From Mycolicibacterium komossense (GTDB taxonomy: Bacteria > Actinomycetota > Actinomycetes > Mycobacteriales > Mycobacteriaceae): 64,000 bases of DNA. The DNA is taken from positions 555 through 64,554 of the forward strand of contig NZ_JACKTY010000028.1 in the NCBI RefSeq assembly GCF_025822605.1, in the 5' to 3' direction. Within the stretch, counting starts at the first letter, position 1; each line of letters begins with the position of its first letter. This document shows positions 1-12,990 of this stretch, one piece after another. A program made the translations under genes and the position numbers. The notes beneath the pieces were generated by a model. The model saw only the letters and a list, made by a program, of their open reading frames with translations, did no database searches and had not been told where the DNA came from.

Positions 1-412
1 CTGCAGGACAGGCAGTTTGTCGGGGCAGTAGTAGTTGATCGAGGAACCCAGGAACTGCCAGGCCTGCGCGGTGCTGCTGCCCTTGGGCAGTTGCAAGGAG
101 ATGAAGTGCGCGGACTTGTAGGCGTCGCCGTCAAGACCGTCATACATCCGTTTGCAGGCGATCTTGCCGATCCAGGCGTTGTAGTCACGCGGACCGTAAA
201 TCCCGAAGCTGTGCAGATCATTGGCGAAATCCGTATCAGGATCAGCCTGCGCAGCAGGCGATCTTGCCGATCCAGGCGTTGTAGTCACGCGGACCGTAAA
301 TCCCGAAGCTGTGCAGATCATTGGCGAAATCCGTATCAGGATCAGCCTGCGCAGCGGGGGCCAGGACTACTGCGGCGGAGGTGAGCACAGCGGCAAGAAG
401 AGCGCCTTTCAT
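1..412 (-). pseudogene. Secreted DUF732-family protein, frameshifted by a 100-bp tandem duplication
   Basis: Reading leftward from the ATG at 410-412, the frame encodes a signal peptide (MKGALLAAVL.. ending APAAQA) and then a short mature start (DPDTDFANDLHSFGIYG) typical of mycobacterial DUF732 proteins. Translation stops at a TGA at 242-244 after about 56 residues, because a 100-bp segment is present twice and 100 is not a multiple of three. If one copy is removed, the frame runs on through IACKRMYDGLDG and NYYCPDKLP to the window edge, with the paired cysteines of the family. The remaining C-terminus lies outside the window. DUF732 proteins are small exported proteins of unknown role. The gene is most likely a recent pseudogene; an assembly or sequencing error is the alternative. 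Confidence 0.8.
154..355. repeat. 100-bp perfect tandem duplication
   Basis: Positions 154-255 are identical to 254-355, a direct repeat with an exact 100-bp period and 2-bp GC microhomology at the junctions. It lies inside the DUF732 reading frame and causes its frameshift. Perfect identity suggests a very recent event, or an assembly artefact. Confidence 0.95.
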
Positions 413-486
413 ATCGGAGATCTTAGCCTGTCTAAGCCTATAAGTCCTACCCAGGGCGCCATTTGCCAGACGGCGGCGCAGCTGCT

Positions 487-1227
487 CTAGGCGAGCGCGA
501 CGGGACGACCGAACTGCGTGCGCACGCCGGGGGAGTAGAGGGCGCGCATTCGGTCACCCGCCGGGCGCACGCCGCTGGCCGAGAGCAGATCGTCGGCGAG
601 ATCGACGACCTGTGCGCTGCGCAGCGGCCATGGGCCGTGCGTATTCGGCACCCACCACGTCCGGCCGCCCTTGCGGGTGTGCGCGCCCCAGCGGGCGGTG
701 AGCCACACCTCCAGCGGAGTCGGGGCCACCGGCTCCCCGATGGCGATCGTCAGGTGGCTGCGCAGGCCGCGCCGGGGCCAGCGCCGCACGCTGTCATAGG
801 TGATGCGATCACCGGATCTCGTCGTGCGCATCCGCGCCCAGGTGTAGGGCACTCCCATCCCGAGGCGGACCACCGGCACCACCGCCAGCCGTGCTGTTTC
901 CAGCGAACAGAACAACACGCCGTGGCGCCCCGCATCGTCGGTCGAGTACAACCGGATGTTGGTCTCCAGGAACCGGCCGAAATACGGCAGTGCAAACACC
1001 GATCCGCCAATTGCTGTGCGGGACATGGTGAATGGCACCAAAGCGACGTAGGTCAGGCCGTCGCAGAACACATCCGGCCGGGTCCAGCGCGGGAACAGAT
1101 GCTCGACGGTTTCCGGCTCCACAGGCCAGTGCACGAACGTCAGATCGGCCCAGCTCTGGTCGAGGTAGACACCGCCGACCAACGGTGGCGGATCCACCGG
1201 GTAGTCCCGCAGGGCCGGGTCGATCAC
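487..1227 (-). CDS. DUF2071 (YqjF-like) protein
   Basis: A 246-residue cytoplasmic protein starting at a GTG only two bases after the stop of the upstream mycolyltransferase gene, so translational coupling is likely. The sequence has the features of the DUF2071/YqjF family: an early HWPV segment, an FLETNIRLY stretch and a late SLETARL segment. The family has no established reaction, although the fold resembles acetoacetate decarboxylase-like barrels. No signal peptide or membrane segment is visible. Its tie to an exported mycolyltransferase is unexplained. Family assignment is fairly secure; function is unknown. Confidence 0.75.
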   Translation of the reverse strand: MIDPALRDYPVDPPPLVGGVYLDQSWADLTFVHWPVEPETVEHLFPRWTRPDVFCDGLTYVALVPFTMSRTAIGGSVFALPYFGRFLETNIRLYSTDDAGRHGVLFCSLETARLAVVPVVRLGMGVPYTWARMRTTRSGDRITYDSVRRWPRRGLRSHLTIAIGEPVAPTPLEVWLTARWGAHTRKGGRTWWVPNTHGPWPLRSAQVVDLADDLLSASGVRPAGDRMRALYSPGVRTQFGRPVALA

Positions 1228-1229
1228 CG

Positions 1230-4094
<2,865 letters not shown>

Positions 4095-4102
<8 letters not shown>

Positions 4103-4568
4103 GGCGGGACTCAACACTGTCGGCGAGCCCGGCGAGCATCGCATCGGACTGTTTGGCCAGCACCCGACACACGACGTGCTCGACACCCCTTCCGAGGTGC
4201 CGGGGCAGGCGGCGGCTGGTGTCGACTGTGCTGGTCAAGGTCACGACTGTGCCGTTGGTGGCGGTCGGCGTCAGCTTCCAGCGGTTGCTGACCTGTCCGA
4301 CCCATGCCGGCAATCCGGTGATGTCGTAGGCCAGTTCGGTTGACGGGGTGAAAGCGGTGATCCGCTCGACGAGCGTGTTGCGTCCGATCTGCACGCGGCG
4401 CGCCGTCCCGATCGGGGTGGCAGTTCCCTCGGAGTGACCGTGTTCCAGCACGCTGGAGTGATCCACGTTGTCGGCCCATCCGCTGAGGGCGCCGAAGTCG
4501 GCCAGCACCTCCCAGATCGCCTGCGGGCCCGCCGCTATCGTCCGGTAACGACTGATCTGAGATGCCAC
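4095..4568 (-). CDS. SRPBCC (START-like) family protein
   Basis: 157 residues with the layout of the polyketide cyclase/SRPBCC superfamily: an AGPQAIWEVLADFGALSGWADNV opening helix, a central set of strands (VQIGRNTLVERI, STELAYDI, NRWKLTP) and a long C-terminal helix. Such proteins bind hydrophobic ligands in a helix-grip pocket, and their specificity cannot be read from the family alone. Its stop codon lies inside the start of the downstream sulfatase gene, so the two are probably co-translated and may serve one pathway. Confidence 0.8.
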
Positions 4569-4763
4569 AGCACCCGAGACTAGTGCCCGTTGCCGTGATC
4601 TGGGCCGGACCGCTCGATCCCTGCCATCCGACGATCAATTGCTGCCAGTGGAATTAAAGCGCCCGGCAGCGGAGTTGGACCACTCAGACCGGCCAGAATG
4701 ACCACCAGACAGGCCGCAACAGGGTTCGAGCGCGATCCGCTTGAACCAGGAGGAGTAAGCACC

Positions 4764-4982
4764 GTGAAGAATCTCGGATTTGCCACCGTCGTTGCCGGCG
4801 CCTTGGCCGCGGGGGTCGTCGGGCTCGCCGCGCCCGCGCAGGCGGCCGTCGTCGACGCCCCGGCTGCCGTGACTTCGATCCTCGTTCCCGCCGGAATCGA
4901 TCACCATTCGTGGCTGGACCAGATCACGCCCGATGTGCACGTACCCAAGGTGGACACCTCGGTTCAGCACAGCGGCCGCTGA
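4764..4982 (+). CDS. Small secreted protein, 72 residues
   Basis: A strong ribosome site (AGGAGG) lies about 9 bases before the GTG at 4764, which decides this start over the longer frame. The product has a clear signal peptide (KNLGFATVV... ending APAQA) and a short mature part rich in valine, aspartate and histidine (DHHSWLDQITPDVHVPKV). No known domain is recognised. A perfect hairpin follows 9 bp after the stop. It is likely an exported mycobacterial small protein of unknown function. Confidence 0.75.
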   Translation: MKNLGFATVVAGALAAGVVGLAAPAQAAVVDAPAAVTSILVPAGIDHHSWLDQITPDVHVPKVDTSVQHSGR

Positions 4983-4991
4983 CCATCGGAA

Positions 4992-5030
4992 CGCACAAGG
5001 CGCACCCCGAGCGGGTGCGCCTTGTGCGTC
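4992..5030. terminator. Strong hairpin between convergent genes
   Basis: A perfect 17-bp stem (4992-5008 with 5014-5030) and a 5-base loop lie between the convergent genes ending at 4982 and 5041. There is no T-tract, as is common for mycobacterial intrinsic terminators. It can serve both strands. Confidence 0.8.
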
Positions 5031-5040
5031 CCGAGGACTG

Positions 5041-5241
5041 TCAGGATTTCCTGGCTCGCCACCCGATCACGGCGATGGCGATCCCGATCAACACCGTGAT
5101 CGGCCCGATGACCGTCCACGTGGTGGTGTTGCTCATCGGGCTGCCCAGGACCACGCCGATGCCTTGCAGGAACCACAGCAGACCGAACAGGGCCAGGAGT
5201 ACGCCGAACCCGAGCGCTATCACCGAGATCACAGTGCGCAT
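5041..5241 (-). CDS. Small membrane protein, two transmembrane helices
   Basis: 66 residues from the ATG at 5241. Two hydrophobic helices are evident, roughly residues 4-28 (VISVIALGFGVLLALFGLLW) and 42-61 (TVIGPITVLIGIAIAVIGW), with a basic C-terminus (RARKS). No known family is recognised. It lies 40 bp downstream of modA on the same strand but where modB would be expected, and it is far too small to be a permease. Confidence 0.65.
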   Translation of the reverse strand: MRTVISVIALGFGVLLALFGLLWFLQGIGVVLGSPMSNTTTWTVIGPITVLIGIAIAVIGWRARKS

Positions 5242-5281
5242 GGGTGTCACAGTAGCCGGTTGCGGGGGCACAGGCCGGGTA

Positions 5282-6091
5282 TCAGGGCTTGGCGAATCCA
5301 GCCTGGGACAACACCTTCTGGCCGGCTTCACTGGTCACGTAGTCGATAAACTTCTTGGCCAGTGCCGCATTCGTGGACTGCTTGAGCGCGGCGATCGGAT
5401 AGATGTTCACCGCGCCCGACGATTCGGGAAACGGCACCGAGGTGACCTTGTCGCCGGCGCTGATCGCGTCGGTCACGTAGACCAGCCCGGCGTCGGCCTG
5501 TCCCGTCGTGACCTTGTTGAGCACATCGGTCACCGAGGATTCCTCACTGACCGCAGCGAGCTTGACTCCCGTGGCGTCCTCGACCTTCTGCGTTGCCGAC
5601 CCGCACGGCACCTGGGGAGCGCATACCACCACGGTGGTGTCGGGCTTGGTCAGATCGTTGAAGGACGCGATGTGCTTGGGATTACCCGGTGCGACGGCGA
5701 TGGTGAGCGTGTTGGCCGCGAAGTTCACGGGATCGCCGGCCAGCAGGTTGGCCGCCGCGGCCTTGTCCATGTTCTTGGTGTCGGCTGAGGCGAAGACGTC
5801 CGCGGGCGCGCCCTGCGTCAGCTGTGTGACCAGATCAGCCGAACCCGCGAAGTTGAATTCGACGGATGTGCCCGGGTTGTCCGTCGCGAACTGCTTGCTG
5901 ATGTCGGTGAAGGTGCCCTTGAGGGAGGCGGCGGCGAACACCATCAGTTTTCCGCCGGAATCCGAACTCGCCGACGTCCCGACGACGGACGTACCGCTCG
6001 AGGACGACTGCCCGCTGGAGCCGCAGCCCGCCATCAATGCCAGTGCCAGTCCCGCGGCGCCGGCCAACGCGATCGCTCGTGAACGTCTCAT
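5282..6091 (-). CDS. modA: Molybdate ABC transporter substrate-binding lipoprotein
   Basis: 269 residues from the ATG at 6091, with a GGGGAGA ribosome site just upstream. The N-terminus is a lipoprotein signal with lipobox LMAGC. The mature protein has ModA hallmarks: LMVFAAASLKGTF at the start of lobe 1, FNFAGSADLVTQL for oxyanion contact, GAPADVFASAD, and a late GLVYVTDA segment. ModA captures molybdate or tungstate outside the membrane for a ModBC importer. No modB or modC lies in the window, so the partners must be elsewhere or the protein works with another system. The upstream HTH-TOBE gene is 11 bp away and likely co-transcribed. Confidence 0.9.
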   Translation of the reverse strand: MRRSRAIALAGAAGLALALMAGCGSSGQSSSSGTSVVGTSASSDSGGKLMVFAAASLKGTFTDISKQFATDNPGTSVEFNFAGSADLVTQLTQGAPADVFASADTKNMDKAAAANLLAGDPVNFAANTLTIAVAPGNPKHIASFNDLTKPDTTVVVCAPQVPCGSATQKVEDATGVKLAAVSEESSVTDVLNKVTTGQADAGLVYVTDAISAGDKVTSVPFPESSGAVNIYPIAALKQSTNAALAKKFIDYVTSEAGQKVLSQAGFAKP

Positions 6092-6102
6092 GATCTCCCC
6101 TC

Positions 6103-6564
6103 TCAGGGTTTTTGGGGGGTTGTGGTCTCGACGATGACTGTGGTGGCCTTGACGACCGCAACGGCGATACTGCCCGGCTCGAGATTCAGCTCCCGCACCG
6201 CTTCCGAGCTCATCAACGAGACGACTGTGAATGGCCCGCATTGCATTTCGACCTGTGCCATTACCGTGTCGGCGGTGACCTTGGTGACTAGGCCGGCGAA
6301 TCGGTTCCGGGCCGAGCTGGAAACGCCGATCGGATCCTTGGGCGCCGTCGCCGCGTTGGTCCTGGCGAAGTCGGCGAGCGCGGCGCCATCGATCACCTTG
6401 CGCGACGAGGCATCCTGGCTGGCCGGCAGACTGCCGTCCTCGATCCACCGCCGGACCGTGTCATCGCTGACCCCGAGCAATTCGGCCGCCTCGCGGACGC
6501 GGATCATCGGCACCGCCGCATCGTAGCGCCGGCCCAAGAGGCTTAACAACCGATTGATCCGCAT
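6103..6564 (-). CDS. HTH (excisionase/MerR-like) plus TOBE molybdate-responsive regulator
   Basis: 153 residues. The N-terminal half is a helix-turn-helix of excisionase type (VREAAELLGVSDDTVRRWIEDG). The C-terminal half (about 80-150: RNRFAGLVTKVTADTVMAQVEM.. to VVKATTVIVE) is a single TOBE/Mop domain, which binds molybdate in related proteins. The start codon lies in a 16-bp perfect palindrome, and no ribosome site precedes it, so a leaderless message or the later ATG at 6507 is possible. It is 11 bp upstream of modA on the same strand and probably regulates it. Confidence 0.85.
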   Translation of the reverse strand: MRINRLLSLLGRRYDAAVPMIRVREAAELLGVSDDTVRRWIEDGSLPASQDASSRKVIDGAALADFARTNAATAPKDPIGVSSSARNRFAGLVTKVTADTVMAQVEMQCGPFTVVSLMSSEAVRELNLEPGSIAVAVVKATTVIVETTTPQKP

Positions 6565-6572
6565 ATGCGGAT
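6557..6572. promoter_or_regulatory. Candidate operator palindrome at the HTH-TOBE start
   Basis: ATCCGCATATGCGGAT is a perfect 16-bp palindrome that contains the regulator's ATG. A related sequence, CGCAGATGCG, lies at 6591-6600, differing in one base from the CGCATATGCG core. The placement suggests autorepression; binding is inferred, not shown. Confidence 0.55.
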
Positions 6573-6823
6573 TTATTCACTGATTAGCCACGCAGATGCG
6601 GGCCATGGCCGTTGCCTGTCGAGCGGTCCGCTTCGCCACCAGCAACTCCACAGCGTTGCGTGCGCGACAATGCCGCAGCCTGATTGGTAATGTGCCAGTG
6701 CCGCCGGCGCCGGGGGAAGGCCTGATTCGTAGGCGCCAGTTCGCGCTCAACGTGCCGGCTGGTGCAGGCGCGGCGAAGCGAGCAGACCGGCCGGCTGATG
6801 GCCGGAGTCACGGGAAGAGGGCT

Positions 6824-8029
6824 TTGCGTACCGGAGAGATCAAGGCCCTGTCCGGTCTTCGCATTGTCGCGGCAATGTGGGTGGTGCTGTTTCACTTTCG
6901 CCCGCTGCTGTGGGCGGCGGCACCGTCGGTGGCATCCGCGCTGAGGCCGATCCTGGACCGCGGCGCCCAGGGAGTGGACCTGTTTTTCATCCTCAGCGGT
7001 TTCGTCATCACGCTGAACTATCTGGACAAGATGGGGCCCACCTGGTCGGCGCGTGCGACAGTGCGCTTCCTCTGGCTGCGACTGGCGCGGGTGTGGCCGG
7101 TCTACCTGGTCACCATGCACTTGGCTGCCGCGTGGATCATCTTCACGCTTTATGTCGGCCATGTGCCGTCGAAGCTCGTCGGCACCCTCAACGCGACCGA
7201 TTATCTGCGGCAGCTACTGCTGGTCCAGCTGTGGTTTCAGCCCTTCTTCGATGGCACGAGCTGGGACGGGCCGGCGTGGTCGATCAGCGCGGAATGGCTG
7301 GCTTACCTGCTCTTCGGCGGGCTCGCGTTGGTGATCTTCCGCGTTGCCCGGGTCACCCGCGCCCGCAGCCTGATGTGGCTGGCCTTCGCGGCGACCCTGC
7401 CGCCGCTGGTACTGCTCCTGGCGAGCGGCCACCTCTACACCCCGTGGAGCTGGCTGCCGAGAATCATCATGCAGTTCACCGCGGGTGCGCTCGCGTGCGC
7501 GGCGGTCCGCAAACTGCAGTTGAGCGACCGATCTCGCCTCGGCGCCGGCTACCTGTCCGTGCTGCTGGTCGCGGTGGCCGTCGGTGCCCTGTACTGGTTC
7601 GACGCGCATCCGCAGCCCTGGCTGTACGACGCGGGCGCTCTGGTCGACGTGCTCTTTCTGCCGCTCGTCGTGACCCTCGCAGTCGGTGCGGGGAGTCTGC
7701 CGTGGCTACTCGCACTGCGGCCGATGGTCTACCTGGGGCAGGTGTCGTTCAGCCTCTACATGGTCCACGAGCTGGTGCACACGGCGTGGCTCTGGCTGGG
7801 GGAGCAGTTCGCCCTGGTCCCGACCGTCGGCCAGTGGAAGCTGATCGTCCTCGCGATGATCGGCATCGCTTTCGGCACCGCCATGCTGCTGTTCCATTTC
7901 GTGGAGGAGCCGGCGCGCCGCTGGATGCGCAGGATGGCCGACGCCAGCCGCGTGCGGCCCGACGCCCAGCTCACCGCCGTGCACGCCGACACGGCAGAGG
8001 AACCGGAACGCAGGCGACGAGCAATGTGA
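6824..8029 (+). CDS. Acyltransferase 3 family membrane protein
   Basis: About 401 residues if translation starts at the TTG at 6824 (LRTGEIKALSGLRIVAA), with an AAGAGG just upstream. The longer in-frame ORF from 6596 has a non-conserved, low-complexity start. The body has about ten transmembrane helices and the family's conserved opening: RIVAAMWVVLFHFRP with the catalytic-type histidine, then DLFFILSGFVI. The family moves acyl groups (acetyl, succinyl and others) onto sugars or lipids at the membrane; mycobacterial members modify cell-envelope glycolipids. The same-strand SGNH hydrolase gene follows after about 107 bp, a pairing often seen for envelope acylation. The exact start is uncertain. 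Confidence 0.8.
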   Translation: MRTGEIKALSGLRIVAAMWVVLFHFRPLLWAAAPSVASALRPILDRGAQGVDLFFILSGFVITLNYLDKMGPTWSARATVRFLWLRLARVWPVYLVTMHLAAAWIIFTLYVGHVPSKLVGTLNATDYLRQLLLVQLWFQPFFDGTSWDGPAWSISAEWLAYLLFGGLALVIFRVARVTRARSLMWLAFAATLPPLVLLLASGHLYTPWSWLPRIIMQFTAGALACAAVRKLQLSDRSRLGAGYLSVLLVAVAVGALYWFDAHPQPWLYDAGALVDVLFLPLVVTLAVGAGSLPWLLALRPMVYLGQVSFSLYMVHELVHTAWLWLGEQFALVPTVGQWKLIVLAMIGIAFGTAMLLFHFVEEPARRWMRRMADASRVRPDAQLTAVHADTAEEPERRRRAM

Positions 8030-8042
8030 CGTCCAGCGGGTT

Positions 8043-8068
8043 GGGCGGGACTTCTCGGTTCCCCGCCC
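8043..8068 (+). terminator. Short GC hairpin after the acyltransferase gene
   Basis: GGGCGGG at 8043-8049 pairs with CCCGCCC at 8062-8068 across a 12-base loop, 14 bp after the acyltransferase stop. There is no T-tract. It could attenuate read-through into the next gene. Confidence 0.35.
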
Positions 8069-8136
8069 TAGGCTGATTTCGAGCGGCGGGGGCTTTGGCA
8101 GATAGAGCAGTGGCAGTGACGACAGTGGAGGTGGCA

Positions 8137-8826
8137 ATGCGTCGTCTGATCGCGCTGGCGATCGCACTGGCCGTGGTAGCCGGTATTGGCGCGGCCGCCC
8201 GACCAGCGACGGACTATCGACTGGCGAACCGCCAGTCGCCGCTGTACCACATCGCGGTGATCGGCGATTCCTACACCAACGGCACCGACATCGGTGGCGT
8301 CGGCCCGAAGGGATGGACCGTCCAGGCCTTTGACGCGTTGGCCAATCAGGGGGTGCAGATCTCGCCCGACGTTGCAGCCGAGGGACGTGCCGGCTACGGC
8401 GTGCGCGGCGACCACGGCAGCCTCTTCGTGGACCTGACCGGCCGGGTGGTGCACCCCGACGACAACCTCGTCGTGTTCTTCGGCTCCCGCAACGACCAGG
8501 GGGTGGATCCGACGGTGCTGGCCGGGATGGCCCACGACGCTTTCGCGCTGGCACGCCAGCTCGCCCCGTCGGCGAACCTGCTCGTCGTCGGGCCACCATG
8601 GCCGACCCCCGACGCGCCCCCCGATATTCTGCAGATCCGCGATGTCCTCAAGTCCCAGGCGCAGTGGGCCGGCGCATCGTTCTTCGACCCGCTCGCAGCC
8701 GGCTGGTTCGCGGGCCGACCTGACCTGATCGGTCCGGACGGGGTCCATCCCACCGACGCCGGACACATCTACATGGCGCAGCGACTGGTGCCGCTGATCA
8801 GTTCGCAGCTGCCGCGGCGGACTTAG
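8137..8826 (+). CDS. Exported SGNH/GDSL hydrolase
   Basis: 229 residues from the ATG at 8137, with GGAGGTGG immediately upstream. An N-terminal hydrophobic anchor or signal (residues 3-22) is followed by an SGNH fold. The nucleophile block is IAVIGDSYTNG, the oxyanion asparagine is in FFGSRNDQG, and the C-terminal DGVHPTDAGH holds the catalytic Asp-x-x-His. Such enzymes remove or transfer O-acyl groups. It sits 4 bp before the phosphodiesterase gene and downstream of the acyltransferase, so a role in envelope acyl editing is a reasonable inference. Confidence 0.85.
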   Translation: MRRLIALAIALAVVAGIGAAARPATDYRLANRQSPLYHIAVIGDSYTNGTDIGGVGPKGWTVQAFDALANQGVQISPDVAAEGRAGYGVRGDHGSLFVDLTGRVVHPDDNLVVFFGSRNDQGVDPTVLAGMAHDAFALARQLAPSANLLVVGPPWPTPDAPPDILQIRDVLKSQAQWAGASFFDPLAAGWFAGRPDLIGPDGVHPTDAGHIYMAQRLVPLISSQLPRRT

Positions 8827-8830
8827 CGGC

Positions 8831-10003
8831 GTGCCACCATTCGTCACCCCCCGCTATGGGAACGGTGCCCTGGCTGACCTCATCCCCTCAGTACTGGGTG
8901 TGCTCGGCGTGGCGGGGGAGGCCGACCGGATCGGTCTGGGCACCGACGGTGCTCGTCGCGTTGCCGTACTCCTGGTCGACGGGATGGGCGCTGAGCTGCT
9001 GGCCGCTCATCGTGATGTCGCGCCCTTTCTGAACGCTGCGCTGACCAACGGCGCGCCGCAGCGGACACTGACGGCCGGATTCCCCAGCACCACCGCGACC
9101 AGCCTCGCCTCCCTCGGCACCGGTGTCCCGGCCGGCGAACACGGCATCGTCGGCTATCTACTGGCGATCCCGGGCCACGATCGGCTGATGAATCCGCTGA
9201 ACTGGCGACTCACCGGTAAGGGCCCGAGGGTGGATCTTCTCAAAGGTGTTGTGCCTGAACAGTTTCAGCCGGTTCCAACCGCGTTCGAGCGCGCCGGCGC
9301 CGAGGGTGTCACGGTGACGCAGGTTGCCCCGACATATCAGGATGGGTCCGGACTCACCCGGGCTGCGTTGCGCGGCAGCGAGTTTCGGCCATGCTTCTCG
9401 TCCGGTGACCTCGTCGACGGGGTGATCACCGCTCTTGGTCAGGGGGATCGGTCGCTGGTCTACGCCTATCACGGCGACCTGGACCTGACCGGACATGTGC
9501 GCGGCCCGAATTCGGAGGCCTGGGCGCTGGAGCTCGCTCAGGTCGATCTCACGGTCCGGCTGATCGCCGAGCGGCTGCCGGTCGGGTCGGCGCTGATCGT
9601 CACCGCCGACCACGGCATGGTGGAGATAGCCGAGCCCGTCGACTTCGACACGAACTCAGAGCTGCGGGTCGGCGTCCGGGCCGTCGGCGGCGAACCCCGG
9701 GCTCGGCACGTCTACACCGAACCCGGGGCCGCTGACGAGGTGGCGGCGGCGTGGCGCACCGTTCTCGGCGCAGATTTCACGGTGCTGACCCGCGCCGAGG
9801 TGATCGCGTCCGGGTGGTTCGGCCCGCGGGTGGCGGCACACGTCACCGCACGGATCGGCGACGTCGTCGTGGTTGCCAACGGTCACGGAGCGGTGACCCG
9901 GTCTGCAGCGGAACCCCACCATTCGCGCCTGATCGGCCACCACGGTTCCCTGACGTCGGCCGAGATGCTGGTTCCACTGTGTACGTACTATGAGCCCTTC
10001 TAA
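8831..10003 (+). CDS. Alkaline phosphatase-superfamily phosphodiesterase/nucleotide pyrophosphatase
   Basis: 390 residues from a GTG 4 bp after the SGNH stop. It has the two-metal phosphodiesterase layout: VAVLLVDGMGAELL (first metal aspartate), GFPSTTATSLASLGTG (nucleophilic threonine region), AYHGDLDLTGHVRGP (Asp and His ligands) and VTADHGMVEI (Asp-His pair), with a late HH segment (GHHGSLTSAEM). No signal peptide is seen, so a cytoplasmic role is likely. The substrate is unknown. The gene is tightly packed between the SGNH and GAP genes and is probably in one operon with them. Confidence 0.85.
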   Translation: MPPFVTPRYGNGALADLIPSVLGVLGVAGEADRIGLGTDGARRVAVLLVDGMGAELLAAHRDVAPFLNAALTNGAPQRTLTAGFPSTTATSLASLGTGVPAGEHGIVGYLLAIPGHDRLMNPLNWRLTGKGPRVDLLKGVVPEQFQPVPTAFERAGAEGVTVTQVAPTYQDGSGLTRAALRGSEFRPCFSSGDLVDGVITALGQGDRSLVYAYHGDLDLTGHVRGPNSEAWALELAQVDLTVRLIAERLPVGSALIVTADHGMVEIAEPVDFDTNSELRVGVRAVGGEPRARHVYTEPGAADEVAAAWRTVLGADFTVLTRAEVIASGWFGPRVAAHVTARIGDVVVVANGHGAVTRSAAEPHHSRLIGHHGSLTSAEMLVPLCTYYEPF

Positions 10004-10022
10004 CTAACAGGAAGGGGTCTGC

Positions 10023-10700
10023 GTGGCCGGGGGCGCATGGGGATCCCTGCTTGGCGAGCTGATTCCGCTGGCGCTCGTGGTCGCGGCATCGCCGTTGTCG
10101 ATCATCCCGGCGCTGCTACTGGTCCTGCACACCGCCCGTCCGCGCCCCACCGGACTGGCTTTCCTGTTCGGCTGGCTGGCCGGGTTGATCGCACTGACGT
10201 CGGCCTTCGTGGCGGTGCCGCGCGCGTTCGGCGGCGCCGGGCAGGCGACGCCGCACTGGGCGGCCTATGTGCGCATCGGGATCGGCGTGGTGCTGATCGC
10301 CTTCGGCGGATGGCGCTGGCTCACTCGGCGAAAGGCCGGTCAAGCCCCGGCTTTCCTGAAGACTGTCGGCAGAATCGGGCCACTGCGTGCGGCCGGCCTT
10401 GGCGTGGTGTTGACTTTCGTCAACCCCAAGCTCCTGGTGATCAATGCCGCAGCCGGCCTGGCGATCAGCACGGCAGCTCTGGGGTCGCCGGGCAGTTGGT
10501 TCGCCGTCGCGGTGTACGCCCTGCTCGCCGGGTCGACCGTGTTGATCCCGATGCTGGCGTACGCGGTGGCCGCCGAACGGCTGGCCCGGCCGCTGGAGCG
10601 CGTCCGCGAATGGATCGAACGCCAGCACGCCGCTATCACCGCAGTCATCCTGCTGGTGATCGGAATTGTGTTGCTGTATCAGGGAATACGCACTCTCTAG
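10023..10700 (+). CDS. GAP-family membrane protein (SfLAP-like)
   Basis: 225 residues from a GTG 19 bp after the previous stop, with AGGAAGGGG upstream. Six hydrophobic helices are visible. The segments IPLALVVAASPLSIIPALLL and LTFVNPKLLVINAAAG are typical of the GAP/sulfolipid-addressing family, whose mycobacterial members help move glycolipids or glycopeptidolipids across the membrane. This context (acyltransferase, SGNH hydrolase, phosphodiesterase) fits an envelope-lipid locus, but the cargo cannot be named from sequence. A strong hairpin follows 9 bp after the stop. Confidence 0.75.
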   Translation: MAGGAWGSLLGELIPLALVVAASPLSIIPALLLVLHTARPRPTGLAFLFGWLAGLIALTSAFVAVPRAFGGAGQATPHWAAYVRIGIGVVLIAFGGWRWLTRRKAGQAPAFLKTVGRIGPLRAAGLGVVLTFVNPKLLVINAAAGLAISTAALGSPGSWFAVAVYALLAGSTVLIPMLAYAVAAERLARPLERVREWIERQHAAITAVILLVIGIVLLYQGIRTL

Positions 10701-10709
10701 CAGCAACAA

Positions 10710-10739
10710 CGCCCCGCGAGCCGACGGGCTCGCGGGGCG
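10710..10739. terminator. Strong GC hairpin between convergent genes
   Basis: A perfect 13-bp stem (10710-10722 with 10727-10739) and a four-base GACG loop lie between the GAP gene and the end of katG, which read toward each other. It probably terminates both. Confidence 0.85.
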
Positions 10740-10755
10740 GTGTCCCTGTGACGAC

Positions 10756-12990
<2,235 letters not shown>

